Assembly (NCBI GenBank): GCA_965230495.1
Contig: OZ246004.1
Location: 2,356,001-2,420,000, forward strand
Direction: 5' to 3'
Source: JACJYM01 sp965230495
GTDB lineage: Bacteria > Bacteroidota > Bacteroidia > Chitinophagales > Saprospiraceae
Length of the DNA: 64,000 bases
Below the pieces are notes generated by a model. That model was not told the origin of the DNA, made no database searches, and worked only from the letters and a program-made list of their open reading frames with translations. Position numbers and translations under genes: made by a program. Positions 27,201 to 35,851 of the stretch are shown piece after piece; positions within the stretch are counted from its first letter, which is position 1, and each line of letters opens with the position of its first letter.

Positions 27201-27869
27201 AATGACTTGCTTGAGGTTTTGACGTATAGTCTAAATCCTAATGTCAAATTTAATTTCAACCAATTATCAAATAAATTAAATGATTTTGTTCGTGATGATG
27301 TAATAATGGATTTTGTAAAATCAAAAATTAATGTCATAAAATCAAACGATTACTTAGTGAAGAAGTTCTCAATAATACTTGAGAAGTACCATCTAGCTTC
27401 AACATCTAATCTTGGAATTACTCTATTAGATAGTTTGCCAAATAACTCTGAAACTCTTAATATAAAAGCAAATTGCTATAAACAAATAGACCCAAATATG
27501 GCCATAAAATATTATGGTGAAGCCGTAAAACTTGCAAGCTCTCCCAGAGACAAAAAGGAAATTTATTATAATAACATTTGCAATTTAATTATTGAATTAG
27601 ACCTAAATGACAAATTTGATTTGGCCTTGGAAAATGCAATTAAAGCGATGGAATTGACAACCATAAATAAATTTAAGTACCCATTTTATAACTATTTCTT
27701 CCTCAAAATAAAAAATATATCAGAGGAAGAAAAAATACTGGAAGCAATAAAAAATTTTAGAGAGAAATTCGGATTTAATAAGTACACCTTTTATTCAAAT
27801 TTGAAGAAGTATCCATTAAGTCAGAGAAAATTTAAAATTATACAGGATTGGGTTGAACAGGAAGATTAG
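24270..27869 (+). CDS. SIR2-like / P-loop NTPase / pentatricopeptide-repeat-like protein (candidate defence protein)
   Basis: The 1199-residue cytoplasmic protein is modular. Residues about 10-290 form a SIR2-like domain with GAGIS (29-33), TTNYD (132-136, N134), the HG motif (H171) and FIGFSMTDPYV, as in NAD+-consuming defence proteins. Residues about 330-620 are a STAND-like NTPase with Walker A GKPLAGKT (343-350), Walker B VFDDIDEY (D395-D398) and a following winged-helix-like region. Residues 644-963 are ten 32-residue PPR-like repeats; 964-1199 are helical and TPR-like. The repeats are nearly identical in DNA and differ only at the 5th and last residues. M8 (MKRIPNKLKEAIRDNK) could be the true start. 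SIR2, NTPase and repeat calls are seen motifs; immunity and RNA recognition are inferred. Confidence 0.83.
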   Translation: MQNILTKMKRIPNKLKEAIRDNKVVLFLGAGISIPFGFPSWNQLIIEIIEKFNEERLLENHPKKDSLNNAKKLLEIDPGLGLHILSNLETDKPAVPNTLKFLDSLIKKKEKEAPRDYSQLEELVKISDKIITTNYDRLIEKVVGYEDVVIFDNKINLAQLTDKNRFVFKMHGCISNAGKCIFFKSQYEQLYKSDSYLLQLSNIILNHHFLFIGFSMTDPYVKEIFKFISKIYEGYNKNHFLISPDNGQDFLKDINVTHVPIKNYESDYIEIISELNKISKISHSTDELHHNNFEVYKNGKSLDLSDFLGPIRIQSSTIDFVKRKIDNDIAVSLKNKKSVIIKGKPLAGKTRSLFELFKKDNYEDTYIVKPKFKNINYEVNKLLSLKNKKHVFVFDDIDEYITNCNTDFNQTLKLLIDHKQTIICTIMTGPQYEQYRSSISVKIQEYFDEFEIGDFDISLIPNKQNVNPINFDGTLGSLLLPLSEMKNRFLELEIQAINDTNSFYALKILHILKVFFLLHNKYMQSFGFNKSIIKRYFNKKYRDASVHFEQALLLLKQKGFVSSISQIIISTEDVYLRKIILPLLSITEALVEVGNLLPSKIEKEQFGFNLSTNRFNTLLLLSDNQSEIKLLIERILIDQVQLNTYSYNLVINKSNSIDLAKQLWTEMDDKKIEKDTVTYSTYMNITNSIDLAKQLWTEMDDKKIEKSTVTYNTYMNITNSIDLAKQLWTEMDDKKIEKDTVTYNTYMNITNSIDLAKQLWTEMDDKKIEKDTVTYSTYMNITNSIDLAKQLWTEMDDKKIEKSTVTYSTYMNITNSIDLAKQLWTEMDDKKIEKSTVTYSTYMNITNSIDLAKQLWTEMDDKKIEKDTVTYSTYMNITNSIDLAKQLWTEMDDKKIEKSTVTYSTYMNITNSIDLAKQLWTEMDDKKIEKDTVTYSTYMNITNSIDLAKQLWTEMDDKKIEKDTVTYDVYLKLCDNENDLLEVLTYSLNPNVKFNFNQLSNKLNDFVRDDVIMDFVKSKINVIKSNDYLVKKFSIILEKYHLASTSNLGITLLDSLPNNSETLNIKANCYKQIDPNMAIKYYGEAVKLASSPRDKKEIYYNNICNLIIELDLNDKFDLALENAIKAMELTTINKFKYPFYNYFFLKIKNISEEEKILEAIKNFREKFGFNKYTFYSNLKKYPLSQRKFKIIQDWVEQED
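26199..27158 (+). repeat. Ten tandem 32-codon PPR-like repeats (96-bp units)
   Basis: In protein register the array covers residues 644-963. In DNA the near-perfect identity runs from 26232 to 27170 with a period of exactly 96 bp. Helix A reads TYxTYMNIT and helix B SIDLAKQLWTEMDD, matching the PPR pattern with a 3-residue shorter hairpin (PPR S-type motifs are also about 31-32 long). Only codon 5 (TCA or AAT; Ser or Asn) and the last codon (GAT or TCT; Asp or Ser) vary, plus one silent GCC/GCT change in the first unit. The first unit's helix A (TYSYNLVINKS) is divergent, as is the cap after the last unit (TVTYDVYLKLC). Confidence 0.95.
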
Positions 27870-27889
27870 TAATCAAGAGTGCACTATGG

Positions 27890-27898
27890 CTAACAATA
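27890..27898 (+). repeat. Right copy of a 9-bp direct repeat flanking the SIR2/PPR-like gene
   Basis: CTAACAATA matches the copy at 24233-24241. It lies in the 70-base gap between the convergent SIR2/PPR-like and lpxB genes. Confidence 0.35.
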
Positions 27899-27939
27899 GG
27901 TGATGACAGCATATCTCTCCTTTCTTGAGGCTGTTCCAT

Positions 27940-29040
27940 CTACTGCCAAAACCTCTTCAATATCACTTCCGCCACTCTTTTAGATGCTCCACCTTCTCCC
28001 AGTTTTTCTTTAAGCAAAGTAAATTGCTTTTTCTGCTCTAGTGCTTTTCCTTCTATAAGTTTTTGGAGTTCTGTCCTTAGATTAGATGAAGTAAATTCGT
28101 CTTGGATCAGCTCTTTGACCACTTCACGATCCATAATCAGATTGACCAGAGAAATGTATTTAATGTCTACGAGCCGCTTGCCGATCTCAAAAGAAATCTT
28201 ACTCCCCTTGTAGCATACCACCTCCGGCACTTCAAATAAAGCTGTTTCTAATGTAGCAGTTCCCGAAGTTACACAGGCCATATCGGCGATTGTAAGAATA
28301 TCATAGGTCTTGTCCAAGATAATTTTTGTATTCTTACTCTTAGCTTGGGCATAAATATCTGCACTCACGTTGCTCGTGGCAGCAACCACAATTTCATACT
28401 CCTCTTTAAAATGCTCTGCTGCCATTAGCATCACAGGTAGCATTTTCGATATTTCCTGTTTTCTGCTACCCGGAAGAAGGGCTAATACAGGTTTTTTAAT
28501 ATTATTCTTTTCTTCAAAATTACTATCCGGACGAAATTGATCAATGGCATCTACTAGGGGATGTCCCAAATACTTCGCCCCTACTCCGTGATTCTCATAA
28601 AACTCTTCCTCAAAAGGCAGAATAGGAATCATCAGATCAATATATTTCTTAATCTTATTAATCCTTCCCTTTTTCCATGCCCACAATTGCGGAGAGATAT
28701 AAAAAACCGTTTTAAATCCTTGTTTCTTAGCCCACTCGGCCATCCTGAGATTAAAACCGGGATAATCAATAAAAATTATTACATCAGGTTTGTACTCTAT
28801 GATATCAGCCTTGCATTGTTTAAAAAAGCGGCTGATCGTTCTAAGATTGTAAATCACCTCCACAAACCCCATAAAAGACATCTCCTTTATGTGCGTAACT
28901 ATATTTGGAGACACTTGCTTCATAAGATCACCTCCCCAAAACCTACATTGAAAATCAGGATCAATATTTCTCAGTTCTTTCATTAGATTGGAGCCATGAA
29001 GGTCTCCTGATGGTTCGCCGGCGATCAAATAATATTTCAA
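27940..29040 (-). CDS. lpxB: Lipid-A-disaccharide synthase
   Basis: This peripheral inner-membrane glycosyltransferase (GT19) joins UDP-2,3-diacylglucosamine and 2,3-diacylglucosamine 1-phosphate to make the lipid A disaccharide. The 366 residues open with YYLIAGEPSGDLHGSNL and contain VIFIDYPGFNLRMA, FYISPQLWAWKKGRI, LGHPLVD, LALLPGSRKQEI and TSGTATLETAL, all diagnostic. The start is TTG with no nearby in-frame ATG. It is the last gene of a run with surE and a small membrane gene, 16 bases after the latter. That linkage recurs in Bacteroidota. Confidence 0.96.
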   Translation of the reverse strand: MKYYLIAGEPSGDLHGSNLMKELRNIDPDFQCRFWGGDLMKQVSPNIVTHIKEMSFMGFVEVIYNLRTISRFFKQCKADIIEYKPDVIIFIDYPGFNLRMAEWAKKQGFKTVFYISPQLWAWKKGRINKIKKYIDLMIPILPFEEEFYENHGVGAKYLGHPLVDAIDQFRPDSNFEEKNNIKKPVLALLPGSRKQEISKMLPVMLMAAEHFKEEYEIVVAATSNVSADIYAQAKSKNTKIILDKTYDILTIADMACVTSGTATLETALFEVPEVVCYKGSKISFEIGKRLVDIKYISLVNLIMDREVVKELIQDEFTSSNLRTELQKLIEGKALEQKKQFTLLKEKLGEGGASKRVAEVILKRFWQ

Positions 29041-29056
29041 ATATTTTTATTTTATC

Positions 29057-29359
29057 TTAAAAAAGAACGGACCAATACTTATAAATCCATGCTCCCACAT
29101 AGATTAGTGTCGGAAAAATAATTCCTCGCATAGTATCATCCCATCTGTTTCTCCTTGAGATATTAAACGGAATCAAATTACAGCATATACCCAGTAGTGC
29201 AAGTGTTCTTATTCTTCTTGGGGAGGCTCCTCCTGTGATAACATCCATGAGCCCTGCCTGCCCCAGTAAATCAAAAATAAATTCAACTACTACATATCCG
29301 AATACCGGTACTACAGCACCTAACAAAATTCCCGTAAATATTGAGTTCTTCTCTATCAT
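29057..29359 (-). CDS. Small membrane protein between surE and lpxB
   Basis: The 100-residue protein has about three hydrophobic segments (IFTGILLGAVVPVFGYVVVEFIF; IRTLALLGICCNLIPF; GIIFPTLIYVGAWIYKYW). Its ATG shares one base with the surE stop (TAATG), so it is translated with surE. No functional family is recognised; its position between surE and lpxB suggests an envelope-related role, by context only. Confidence 0.75.
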   Translation of the reverse strand: MIEKNSIFTGILLGAVVPVFGYVVVEFIFDLLGQAGLMDVITGGASPRRIRTLALLGICCNLIPFNISRRNRWDDTMRGIIFPTLIYVGAWIYKYWSVLF

Positions 29360-30132
29360 TATTGTACTTTTTCAAGATAAGACATGGGTTCTATAGCATT
29401 ATACAATGTAAGATCATGCCCTGAAGGAACTATGGATATATATTTATCCTCAAGAGCATTGATATCAGAAGGCTCCATGGGATTGGTATTTTCGAAGTAT
29501 CCGGTTAACCAATAGTATTTTTCTCCTCTGGGATCAATACCCTCTTGAAACTCTTCTACCCATCTACCCTCTCCTTGGCTTACTACCTTCACTCCTTTGA
29601 TTTCATCCATACCAGCTTTTGGAATATTGACATTAAGCAATTGACAACCTTGCAATCCTCTTTCCAAAACTTCGGTCATTATCTTGTGAGCATAGTGCTT
29701 AGAAGCTTCAAAATCCGCTTCGAAAGAATAATCCAACAGCGAAAAACCTATAGAATCAATACCTTCGAGGCTTGCCTCCATTGCTGCTGACATTGTTCCG
29801 GAATAGATAATATTTATAGAGGCATTACTTCCATGATTAATTCCTGAAACGCAGAGACTTATTTCTCTATTTTTGAATAATACATTCTTAGCTAACTTGA
29901 CACAATCAACTGGTGTTCCCGAGCATTCATACGCCTCTATTCCCTCAAAAATATCTACTTTTCTAATTTTAATAGGGTGTGTAATCGTAATAGCATGCCC
30001 CTTTCCCGATTGAGGGCTATCAGGAGCTACCACTACTACATCTCCTATACTAGAGGCTACTTCTACTAGGGCTCTGATACCAGGAGCTACTATTCCATCA
30101 TCATTTGTTACCAATATTAAAGGCTTTGACAT
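29359..30132 (-). CDS. surE: 5'/3'-nucleotidase SurE
   Basis: This metal-dependent nucleoside monophosphatase has 257 residues. Typical features are the N-terminal LVTNDDGIVAPGIRALVE with the Asp-Asp metal pair, VVAPDSPQSGKGHAIT, YECSGTPVDCVKLA and VSGINHGSNASINIIYSGTMSAAMEA. The C-terminal region follows the usual SurE pattern (LLNVNIPK). It is the first gene of the surE-membrane protein-lpxB run and lies 78 bases after mutS. Confidence 0.96.
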   Translation of the reverse strand: MSKPLILVTNDDGIVAPGIRALVEVASSIGDVVVVAPDSPQSGKGHAITITHPIKIRKVDIFEGIEAYECSGTPVDCVKLAKNVLFKNREISLCVSGINHGSNASINIIYSGTMSAAMEASLEGIDSIGFSLLDYSFEADFEASKHYAHKIMTEVLERGLQGCQLLNVNIPKAGMDEIKGVKVVSQGEGRWVEEFQEGIDPRGEKYYWLTGYFENTNPMEPSDINALEDKYISIVPSGHDLTLYNAIEPMSYLEKVQ

Positions 30133-30210
30133 AAAGATTTTTTATTTATTACAAAGGAAGGTATATTGAAAGTAAGAAAGGAAAATATATGGTAAAATTT
30201 AAGGTAAATC

Positions 30211-32856
30211 TTATTCTTCAATTTTCTTTTTCAATTCATTTAACTTCATCATACATTCTATAGGTGTCATACCGTTTAAATTTAATGACTCTATTTCTTC
30301 TTTAATCTCTGAGGCCACCGGATCCGCCGCTGCATCAAAAATGCTAAGTTGCATAGGCTGAGATGGCATATTTTTAGCAATACTTCTTAAGTCTTGCTCT
30401 TCTTTATCAATATGCTTGGATTCCAGTTCTACTAAAATTTGTGATGCTCTTTCGATTATCGCTCTCGGCATCCCTGCCATGGCTGCCACATGGATTCCAA
30501 AACTATGTTCACTTCCCCCTTCTGTAAGTTTCCTAAGGAATATCACTTTATTTCCTGATTCCTTAGTCGCCACATGAAAGTTTCGAATTCTGGGATACTT
30601 TGATGCCAATTCATTCAATTCATGATAATGGGTCGCAAATAATGTCTTTGGGTTTGCTTTTGAATTATTGTGTAAATATTCTGATAAGGCCCAAGCGATT
30701 GATATACCATCATAAGTAGAGGTACCTCTTCCTATTTCATCCAATAGTATCAAACTTCTTTTGGAAATATTATTCATAATACTTGCTGTCTCATTCATCT
30801 CAAGCATAAAGGTGGATTCTCCACTACTGATGTTATCACTAGCTCCTACTCTTGTGAATATTTTATCTACCATACCCATTCTGGCACTTTTGGCAGGAAC
30901 AAAAGATCCCATCTGCGCCATTAGACAGATCAGAGCCGTCTGCCTAAGAACTGCTGATTTTCCTGACATATTGGGCCCCGTAATCATCATTAACTGACAC
31001 TCATCATTATTCAATAAAATATCATTAGGAATATACGATTCTCCCGGTGGCATCTGACTTTCTATTACCGGATGTCTTGATTGCTTAATATCAATCACAT
31101 AGCTATCATCCATCGTCGGCCTGCAGTAGTTATTTTTTAAAGCACATTTAGTTAATGATACTATACAATCTAAAGTCGCAATGGCTCTGGCATTGATCTG
31201 AATAGGTTCCAAATATTCTCCTATCCGATGTACTACCTCATGATATAGTTTTTCCTCTATCTCGCTTATCTTGCTCTCAGCTGTTAGGATTTTGGCTTCA
31301 AGCTTTTTCAGGTCATCCGTAATATATCTTTCCGCATTAGTCAGTGTTTGTTTTCTCACCCAAGAATCAGGTATTAAGCCTTGATTTTTATACTTATTGG
31401 TAACCTCCAGATAGTACCCAAAGACATTATTAAAACCAATTTTTAGGTTGGTGATTCCTGTTTTCTCCGCTTCTACCTTCTGAATATCAAGAAGTAATTC
31501 CTTACTATTGGCAATAATATGACGCAACTCCTTTAAATCATTATCAAATTCTTCTTTGATTACATTGCCCTTGTTAAGCAATGTAGGTGGATTATCCATA
31601 ATCGAATCATCAATCAACGTAATGATATCCGTACAAGGATTCAGATGATCCGAAAGGACTTTAAAGCTTACCTGTTGTGAAGATTCTAGGTACTTTTTAA
31701 TGGGAATAATTGCCTCCAATGCTCTTTTTAACTGTAATATCTCACGAGGATTAATCCTCTCCATGGAAACCTTACTTATAAGTCGTTCTATATCTCCTAC
31801 TTTTTTAAGTTCTATCTCCAGATCATCGATCATTTGAGTGTCTCCGAAAAGATATTGGATCATATTATGCCTATCCTGAATCTTCTTGATATCAACCAGT
31901 GGAAGCATCACCCACTTTTGTAATAACCTGGCTCCCATTGGTGAAGTGGTATGATCTAAAACACTAAGTAACGATCTCCCCGTATCATGAACACTATGTA
32001 CTAATTCCAGATTCTTAACAGTAAATCTATCTAACCATACGTACTCTTCACTCTGAATTCTACTTATACTATTGATATGGCTTACTTTCTCATTTTGAGT
32101 CGTACCCAAATAGTAGAGTATGGCTCCTGCAGCCGTTTTTCCCAACTCATAATCCTCAACACCAAAACCTTTAAGATTATTAACCCCGAAATGATCTGTC
32201 AACTTTTCACTCGTAAAGTCAGGAGTATATATCCATTCTTCTAAGCTATAGGTATAATATCTATCTCCAAACAGTTTTTGATATTTCTGTTCTGCACTTC
32301 TGGACATGATGATTTCTGAAGGAGAAAAACTATCTATTAGTTTTTCTATCTGCTCTTCGTTGCCCTGACTTAATAAAAACTCTCCTGTAGATATATCAAG
32401 AAATGCAACTCCCAGTTTTCCTTTTACAGCAAAGTAAAGAGAGGCCACATAGTTATTCCGTTTTCGATCCAATAAGGTTTCATCAATTGTAATACCCGGA
32501 GTAACCAAATCTGTAACTCCTCGTTTGACAATTTTCTTTTCTTTACTAGGTTTTTCCAGCTGTTCGCATATGGCTACGCGATAACCGGCTCTTACCAATT
32601 TTGGTAAGTATATGTCTACTGAATGATGAGGAAATCCTGCCAGCTCTATATCGGATCCACCATTATTTCTACTTGTCAATACAATACCAAGTATTTTGGA
32701 CGCAAGAACTGCATCTTCACCAAATGTTTCATAAAAATCTCCAACTCTGAACAATAGTATCGCATCCGGATGTTGACTCTTCATATTGAAATATTGAGTC
32801 ATCAAAGGGGTGACCTTCTTTTTCGCCTTTGGCTTCTTTTTTGTACTTGTACTCAA
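30211..32856 (-). CDS. mutS: DNA mismatch repair protein MutS
   Basis: The protein recognises base mismatches and small loops and starts repair with MutL. At 881 residues it is full length: the mismatch-binding N-terminal domain has the FRVGDFYETFGEDA motif (Phe-x-Glu intercalation pair), followed by the lever and clamp regions and an ABC-type ATPase with MITGPNMSGKSAVLRQ (Walker A), the ESTFMLEM signature, ILLDEIGRGTSTYDG (Walker B) and the ATHYHEL His. The start used is TTG (32854-32856) preceded by no in-frame ATG; the next ATG is at codon 19, before the conserved QYFNMK, so the TTG version is plausible but not certain. Confidence 0.97.
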   Translation of the reverse strand: MSTSTKKKPKAKKKVTPLMTQYFNMKSQHPDAILLFRVGDFYETFGEDAVLASKILGIVLTSRNNGGSDIELAGFPHHSVDIYLPKLVRAGYRVAICEQLEKPSKEKKIVKRGVTDLVTPGITIDETLLDRKRNNYVASLYFAVKGKLGVAFLDISTGEFLLSQGNEEQIEKLIDSFSPSEIIMSRSAEQKYQKLFGDRYYTYSLEEWIYTPDFTSEKLTDHFGVNNLKGFGVEDYELGKTAAGAILYYLGTTQNEKVSHINSISRIQSEEYVWLDRFTVKNLELVHSVHDTGRSLLSVLDHTTSPMGARLLQKWVMLPLVDIKKIQDRHNMIQYLFGDTQMIDDLEIELKKVGDIERLISKVSMERINPREILQLKRALEAIIPIKKYLESSQQVSFKVLSDHLNPCTDIITLIDDSIMDNPPTLLNKGNVIKEEFDNDLKELRHIIANSKELLLDIQKVEAEKTGITNLKIGFNNVFGYYLEVTNKYKNQGLIPDSWVRKQTLTNAERYITDDLKKLEAKILTAESKISEIEEKLYHEVVHRIGEYLEPIQINARAIATLDCIVSLTKCALKNNYCRPTMDDSYVIDIKQSRHPVIESQMPPGESYIPNDILLNNDECQLMMITGPNMSGKSAVLRQTALICLMAQMGSFVPAKSARMGMVDKIFTRVGASDNISSGESTFMLEMNETASIMNNISKRSLILLDEIGRGTSTYDGISIAWALSEYLHNNSKANPKTLFATHYHELNELASKYPRIRNFHVATKESGNKVIFLRKLTEGGSEHSFGIHVAAMAGMPRAIIERASQILVELESKHIDKEEQDLRSIAKNMPSQPMQLSIFDAAADPVASEIKEEIESLNLNGMTPIECMMKLNELKKKIEE

Positions 32857-32948
32857 ATTCTCAGGTATATCGTTCAGTAAAGATAAGGATATAGTATTAT
32901 CCTTTATAATATGATATCGTGGAAATATGTAAGGTTATCAACAATAAT

Positions 32949-34112
32949 CTAGTTGAGAAAACTAATATACTGTTCGAGGTTTCTAAAGCTCAGGTGTTTT
33001 AATAATTCCAGATATGTTAAGATTACCTCTTCTTCTTGTTTCGTTTTTTTCTTTTCCAAATCAATAATATTGAGTTGGTATTCTAAACTAGCTATAGTTG
33101 ATTGGATCGTAGAATTATTTATTTGTTTTGCTCTTTCAAATTTGCTTGTCATCCTATTCAGTATTTTCTTTAAACCTAAATACTTATTTAGCTCCTCTCT
33201 TACTTCTAAAACAAGTTTATTCTTTTTAATCGTGTTAAGTTCTTGATCATACTCCAGCTCTTCCAATGCTTTCTCCTTCTCAATGAAAATTTTACTTTTC
33301 GAAAAATCATTATTATTTGAAAAAGGAAGTTCTAAGCCCAAGCCCAAAGATATCCGTTCGTTATATGGATTATCATGAGGGCCCCGATATTCCAACTGAA
33401 CAAAATCCAATACTCTATTTTCGTCTAAAGATTCAATTTTATATTCTTCATCTAGTTTTTCTACATCAAGTGCAGGTATATCTTTTTCTAGATTTTTGAC
33501 CTCTATCTCCGCCAGTTTGATCTCTATCCATTCCATGTTCATTAATTCACTACCACCTGCGAACTCCTTTAAGGATGTTGATATTAAACTTAACTCCATA
33601 CTATCAATTAAAATCTCTTGCTCCAGTTTTAGTAATTTCTGAATATCAAGCTCTCCCAAAGTCAACATTTTTTTATACCCAAGATATTTTCTATTTCTGA
33701 GCCCTAACTCCTCCACTTTTAAATCATAAATCTTCTTGTTAATTATATCTTCATAATATGCCGTACAATATTCATGTCTTAAATCCACAAGAAACTCTAT
33801 AAGTTCTTCTTTCCTTTCTTCTTGCATAAGGTCAAGAATCTTCTTCTGTCTACTTCTCACTCCCAATGGAGTTGGGCTTAATCGCACACTATATCTTTGT
33901 CTTGAGAATTCAAAATCATCTGTTTCAGATCTCACTTCAAGCTTATCAATCCAAGATGGCTTTTTTTCCTCTCTTTGCTCAAGAGATAAAAATCGTTTCT
34001 CTTGTTCTGATAGTTCTTTAAACAAGTATTCTTGTGTTGACGTTTTCTGACCTATTGCCCCTTTCCAGATAAACAAAAAACTAAAAACTACTAAAGTAAA
34101 AAGGCGAAACAT
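32949..34112 (-). CDS. TolC-like outer-membrane efflux component (divergent)
   Basis: The 387-residue protein has a signal peptide ending near AIGQ. Most of it is long charged coiled coil. A RISLGLGLELPFSNNNDFSKSK segment in the second half looks like the equatorial strand region preceding the second helical hairpin of TolC-family channels. This, and a membrane fusion protein gene 4 bases upstream, point to an export channel. Sequence divergence makes the family call moderate. It ends the minus-strand run headed by the CotH-like gene. Confidence 0.6.
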   Translation of the reverse strand: MFRLFTLVVFSFLFIWKGAIGQKTSTQEYLFKELSEQEKRFLSLEQREEKKPSWIDKLEVRSETDDFEFSRQRYSVRLSPTPLGVRSRQKKILDLMQEERKEELIEFLVDLRHEYCTAYYEDIINKKIYDLKVEELGLRNRKYLGYKKMLTLGELDIQKLLKLEQEILIDSMELSLISTSLKEFAGGSELMNMEWIEIKLAEIEVKNLEKDIPALDVEKLDEEYKIESLDENRVLDFVQLEYRGPHDNPYNERISLGLGLELPFSNNNDFSKSKIFIEKEKALEELEYDQELNTIKKNKLVLEVREELNKYLGLKKILNRMTSKFERAKQINNSTIQSTIASLEYQLNIIDLEKKKTKQEEEVILTYLELLKHLSFRNLEQYISFLN

Positions 34113-34116
34113 AGGG

Positions 34117-35103
34117 TTAAATTGATTTACTTATAGATACTTTTTCCTTTTGGAGTAATCCATTTTCGAAAGGAATAGTAACTAGTATTTCTTTGCCATA
34201 GATCACCATATCCGGCACTTTTCGTAATCGTTTAGGAATCTCAACGATTCTAGAGCCTATTCCTGAAATTACACCCTTTATTTCCTTTTCTGGATTGGCT
34301 ACGGAATGTACTATCACCTCATCGTTGATTGATATCTGTAATTGTTGATTTTCATATATGTATCCCTTTACTTGAATAGGATTCTTCTCATATAGAAAGA
34401 ATAGCGTTTTAAAAGCAGGAATATGTTCGCCTTCCTTACACATAATGTCACCAACGATGCCCGAGATAGGAGCTCGTATTTCATCATAAATCACCTTCGT
34501 TTCTTCATCAAACTTTAGTTCTGCCAATTGTAGCTCCACCTCCGAATCGAATCTCTTGCTACCCTTTTCAAGCTCTTTTTTGATAAGCTCTATCTTCTTT
34601 CTATTCGCATTTCTGACCAAAGTTATGTTTGCTTCTATCTCATCTATTCTAGCATCTAGAATTTTGGTATTTGAAGAAACGTCCATAGCTGTTGCTATCT
34701 CGTTTAAAGATTTTTTTTCTCTTTTAATTTCTTCTATTTCTTGATTGAGTTTAAGCAACTCTTCTTCTTCTCTGAGTTCAATTAGCTTTATGTCCTGAAG
34801 CTGTTGCTCCACAAAGTATTGTTCTTCCTTCTTCAATTTATCAATCTTATACAATTCGTCTTGCAAAGATATTTTTGGCTTAATTCTCTTTAGCGTGACC
34901 AAGGTGTCTCCTTCTGCTACCAACTGACCTTCCTCAATATTTATTTCATCAATAATTATTGGAAAATTAAAGTTGATTTCAGATTGCTTATTTTCCGCAA
35001 ATCCATAAAACACCTCAACAGATTTTGTCATTTGACTATTAAGCCAAAAAATAAAACCGGCTACCAAAACCGCTGATAAATAGTATAAGTTAAATCTATT
35101 CAC
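34117..35103 (-). CDS. HlyD-like membrane fusion protein
   Basis: The 328-residue protein has a single N-terminal membrane helix (about 5-22), a biotinyl/lipoyl-like half motif (INIEEGQLVAEGDTLVTL), a long alpha-helical hairpin (about 75-200), the returning half (IRAPISGIVGDIMCKEGEHIPA) and a C-terminal beta-barrel region. This is the periplasmic adaptor layout of type I secretion and efflux systems. The start is GTG overlapping the DUF4956 stop (TAGTG). No ABC or RND motor is encoded next to it, which leaves the energy source open. Confidence 0.82.
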   Translation of the reverse strand: MNRFNLYYLSAVLVAGFIFWLNSQMTKSVEVFYGFAENKQSEINFNFPIIIDEINIEEGQLVAEGDTLVTLKRIKPKISLQDELYKIDKLKKEEQYFVEQQLQDIKLIELREEEELLKLNQEIEEIKREKKSLNEIATAMDVSSNTKILDARIDEIEANITLVRNANRKKIELIKKELEKGSKRFDSEVELQLAELKFDEETKVIYDEIRAPISGIVGDIMCKEGEHIPAFKTLFFLYEKNPIQVKGYIYENQQLQISINDEVIVHSVANPEKEIKGVISGIGSRIVEIPKRLRKVPDMVIYGKEILVTIPFENGLLQKEKVSISKSI

Positions 35104-35843
35104 TATAAATTTTCAGGTGGAGAGTTAAATCTTAATCTTATTTCAGAAGCGTCTTCCAGTTTTTTAATGTCATCCAAAAGTTGCTCTGCCGTTTGGTTTT
35201 TCTTTAATCTTAGGTGATAGGTGATCTCTTTAATTTTTGTTTCAGGTCTAATTGAATCCGGTGTGTCATCATCCGTAGACTCGACTATTTTCACAGGCCT
35301 CGAGATAAGTCTGTATTGATTTATATTATATGTAAAACAATGTTTGTCCAAAATCTTATCCATCATAGTATCCGCTACACTATGAAGAGGAATTCTTAAA
35401 CGTAAATTACCTGTTAGCTCATTTTTAAAAGCAATCGGTGAATAACGTAATATAAAAGCAGCACAACAAAACACTACTGTACCAATGAAAGCAATAGTAA
35501 ATCCAAAAACACCACACGAAATACCTATAGCCAAAGAGGCAAACATAAAGGTCATGTTAATCGGATTATCAAGATTAGTCCTAAACCTAATAATAGCTAA
35601 CGCCCCTAACATGCCCAATCCTCGTGCCACAGAATCTCCAATGGCGTGCATAACTGTGCAAGCCACTATCGATATAAGAGCTAATGATTGAAGAAAATAA
35701 GCCGGCTTCGCCACCTTCTTATGAGTCATTTCATAAGTAAAAACAACTAAAGAAGATAGAAAGAAAGAACTAAGGACAGCTATTAATATCCCTAGCGATG
35801 TCGGCTGTTCTGAACTGTTCTGCAGCTGTAAGTACTCAAACAT
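35103..35843 (-). CDS. DUF4956 membrane protein
   Basis: The 246-residue protein has about four membrane helices (25-145), with the conserved block GDSVARGLGMLGALAIIRFRTNLDNPINMTFMFASLAIGI between them, then a soluble C-terminal domain ending with ferredoxin-like strands. DUF4956 proteins are often found beside CotH-type proteins and VTC polyphosphate polymerase domains; here CotH is upstream but no VTC domain gene is present. Its function is unknown. It is 8 bases after the CotH-like gene and overlaps the HlyD-like start by one base. Confidence 0.86.
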   Translation of the reverse strand: MFEYLQLQNSSEQPTSLGILIAVLSSFFLSSLVVFTYEMTHKKVAKPAYFLQSLALISIVACTVMHAIGDSVARGLGMLGALAIIRFRTNLDNPINMTFMFASLAIGISCGVFGFTIAFIGTVVFCCAAFILRYSPIAFKNELTGNLRLRIPLHSVADTMMDKILDKHCFTYNINQYRLISRPVKIVESTDDDTPDSIRPETKIKEITYHLRLKKNQTAEQLLDDIKKLEDASEIRLRFNSPPENL

Positions 35844-35851
35844 ACATTCTA

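Noticed and set aside
27906..27934. ACAGC ... GCTGT considered as a terminator between the SIR2/PPR-like gene and lpxB.
   Set aside because: Only five pairs with a 19-base loop and no T-run on either strand.
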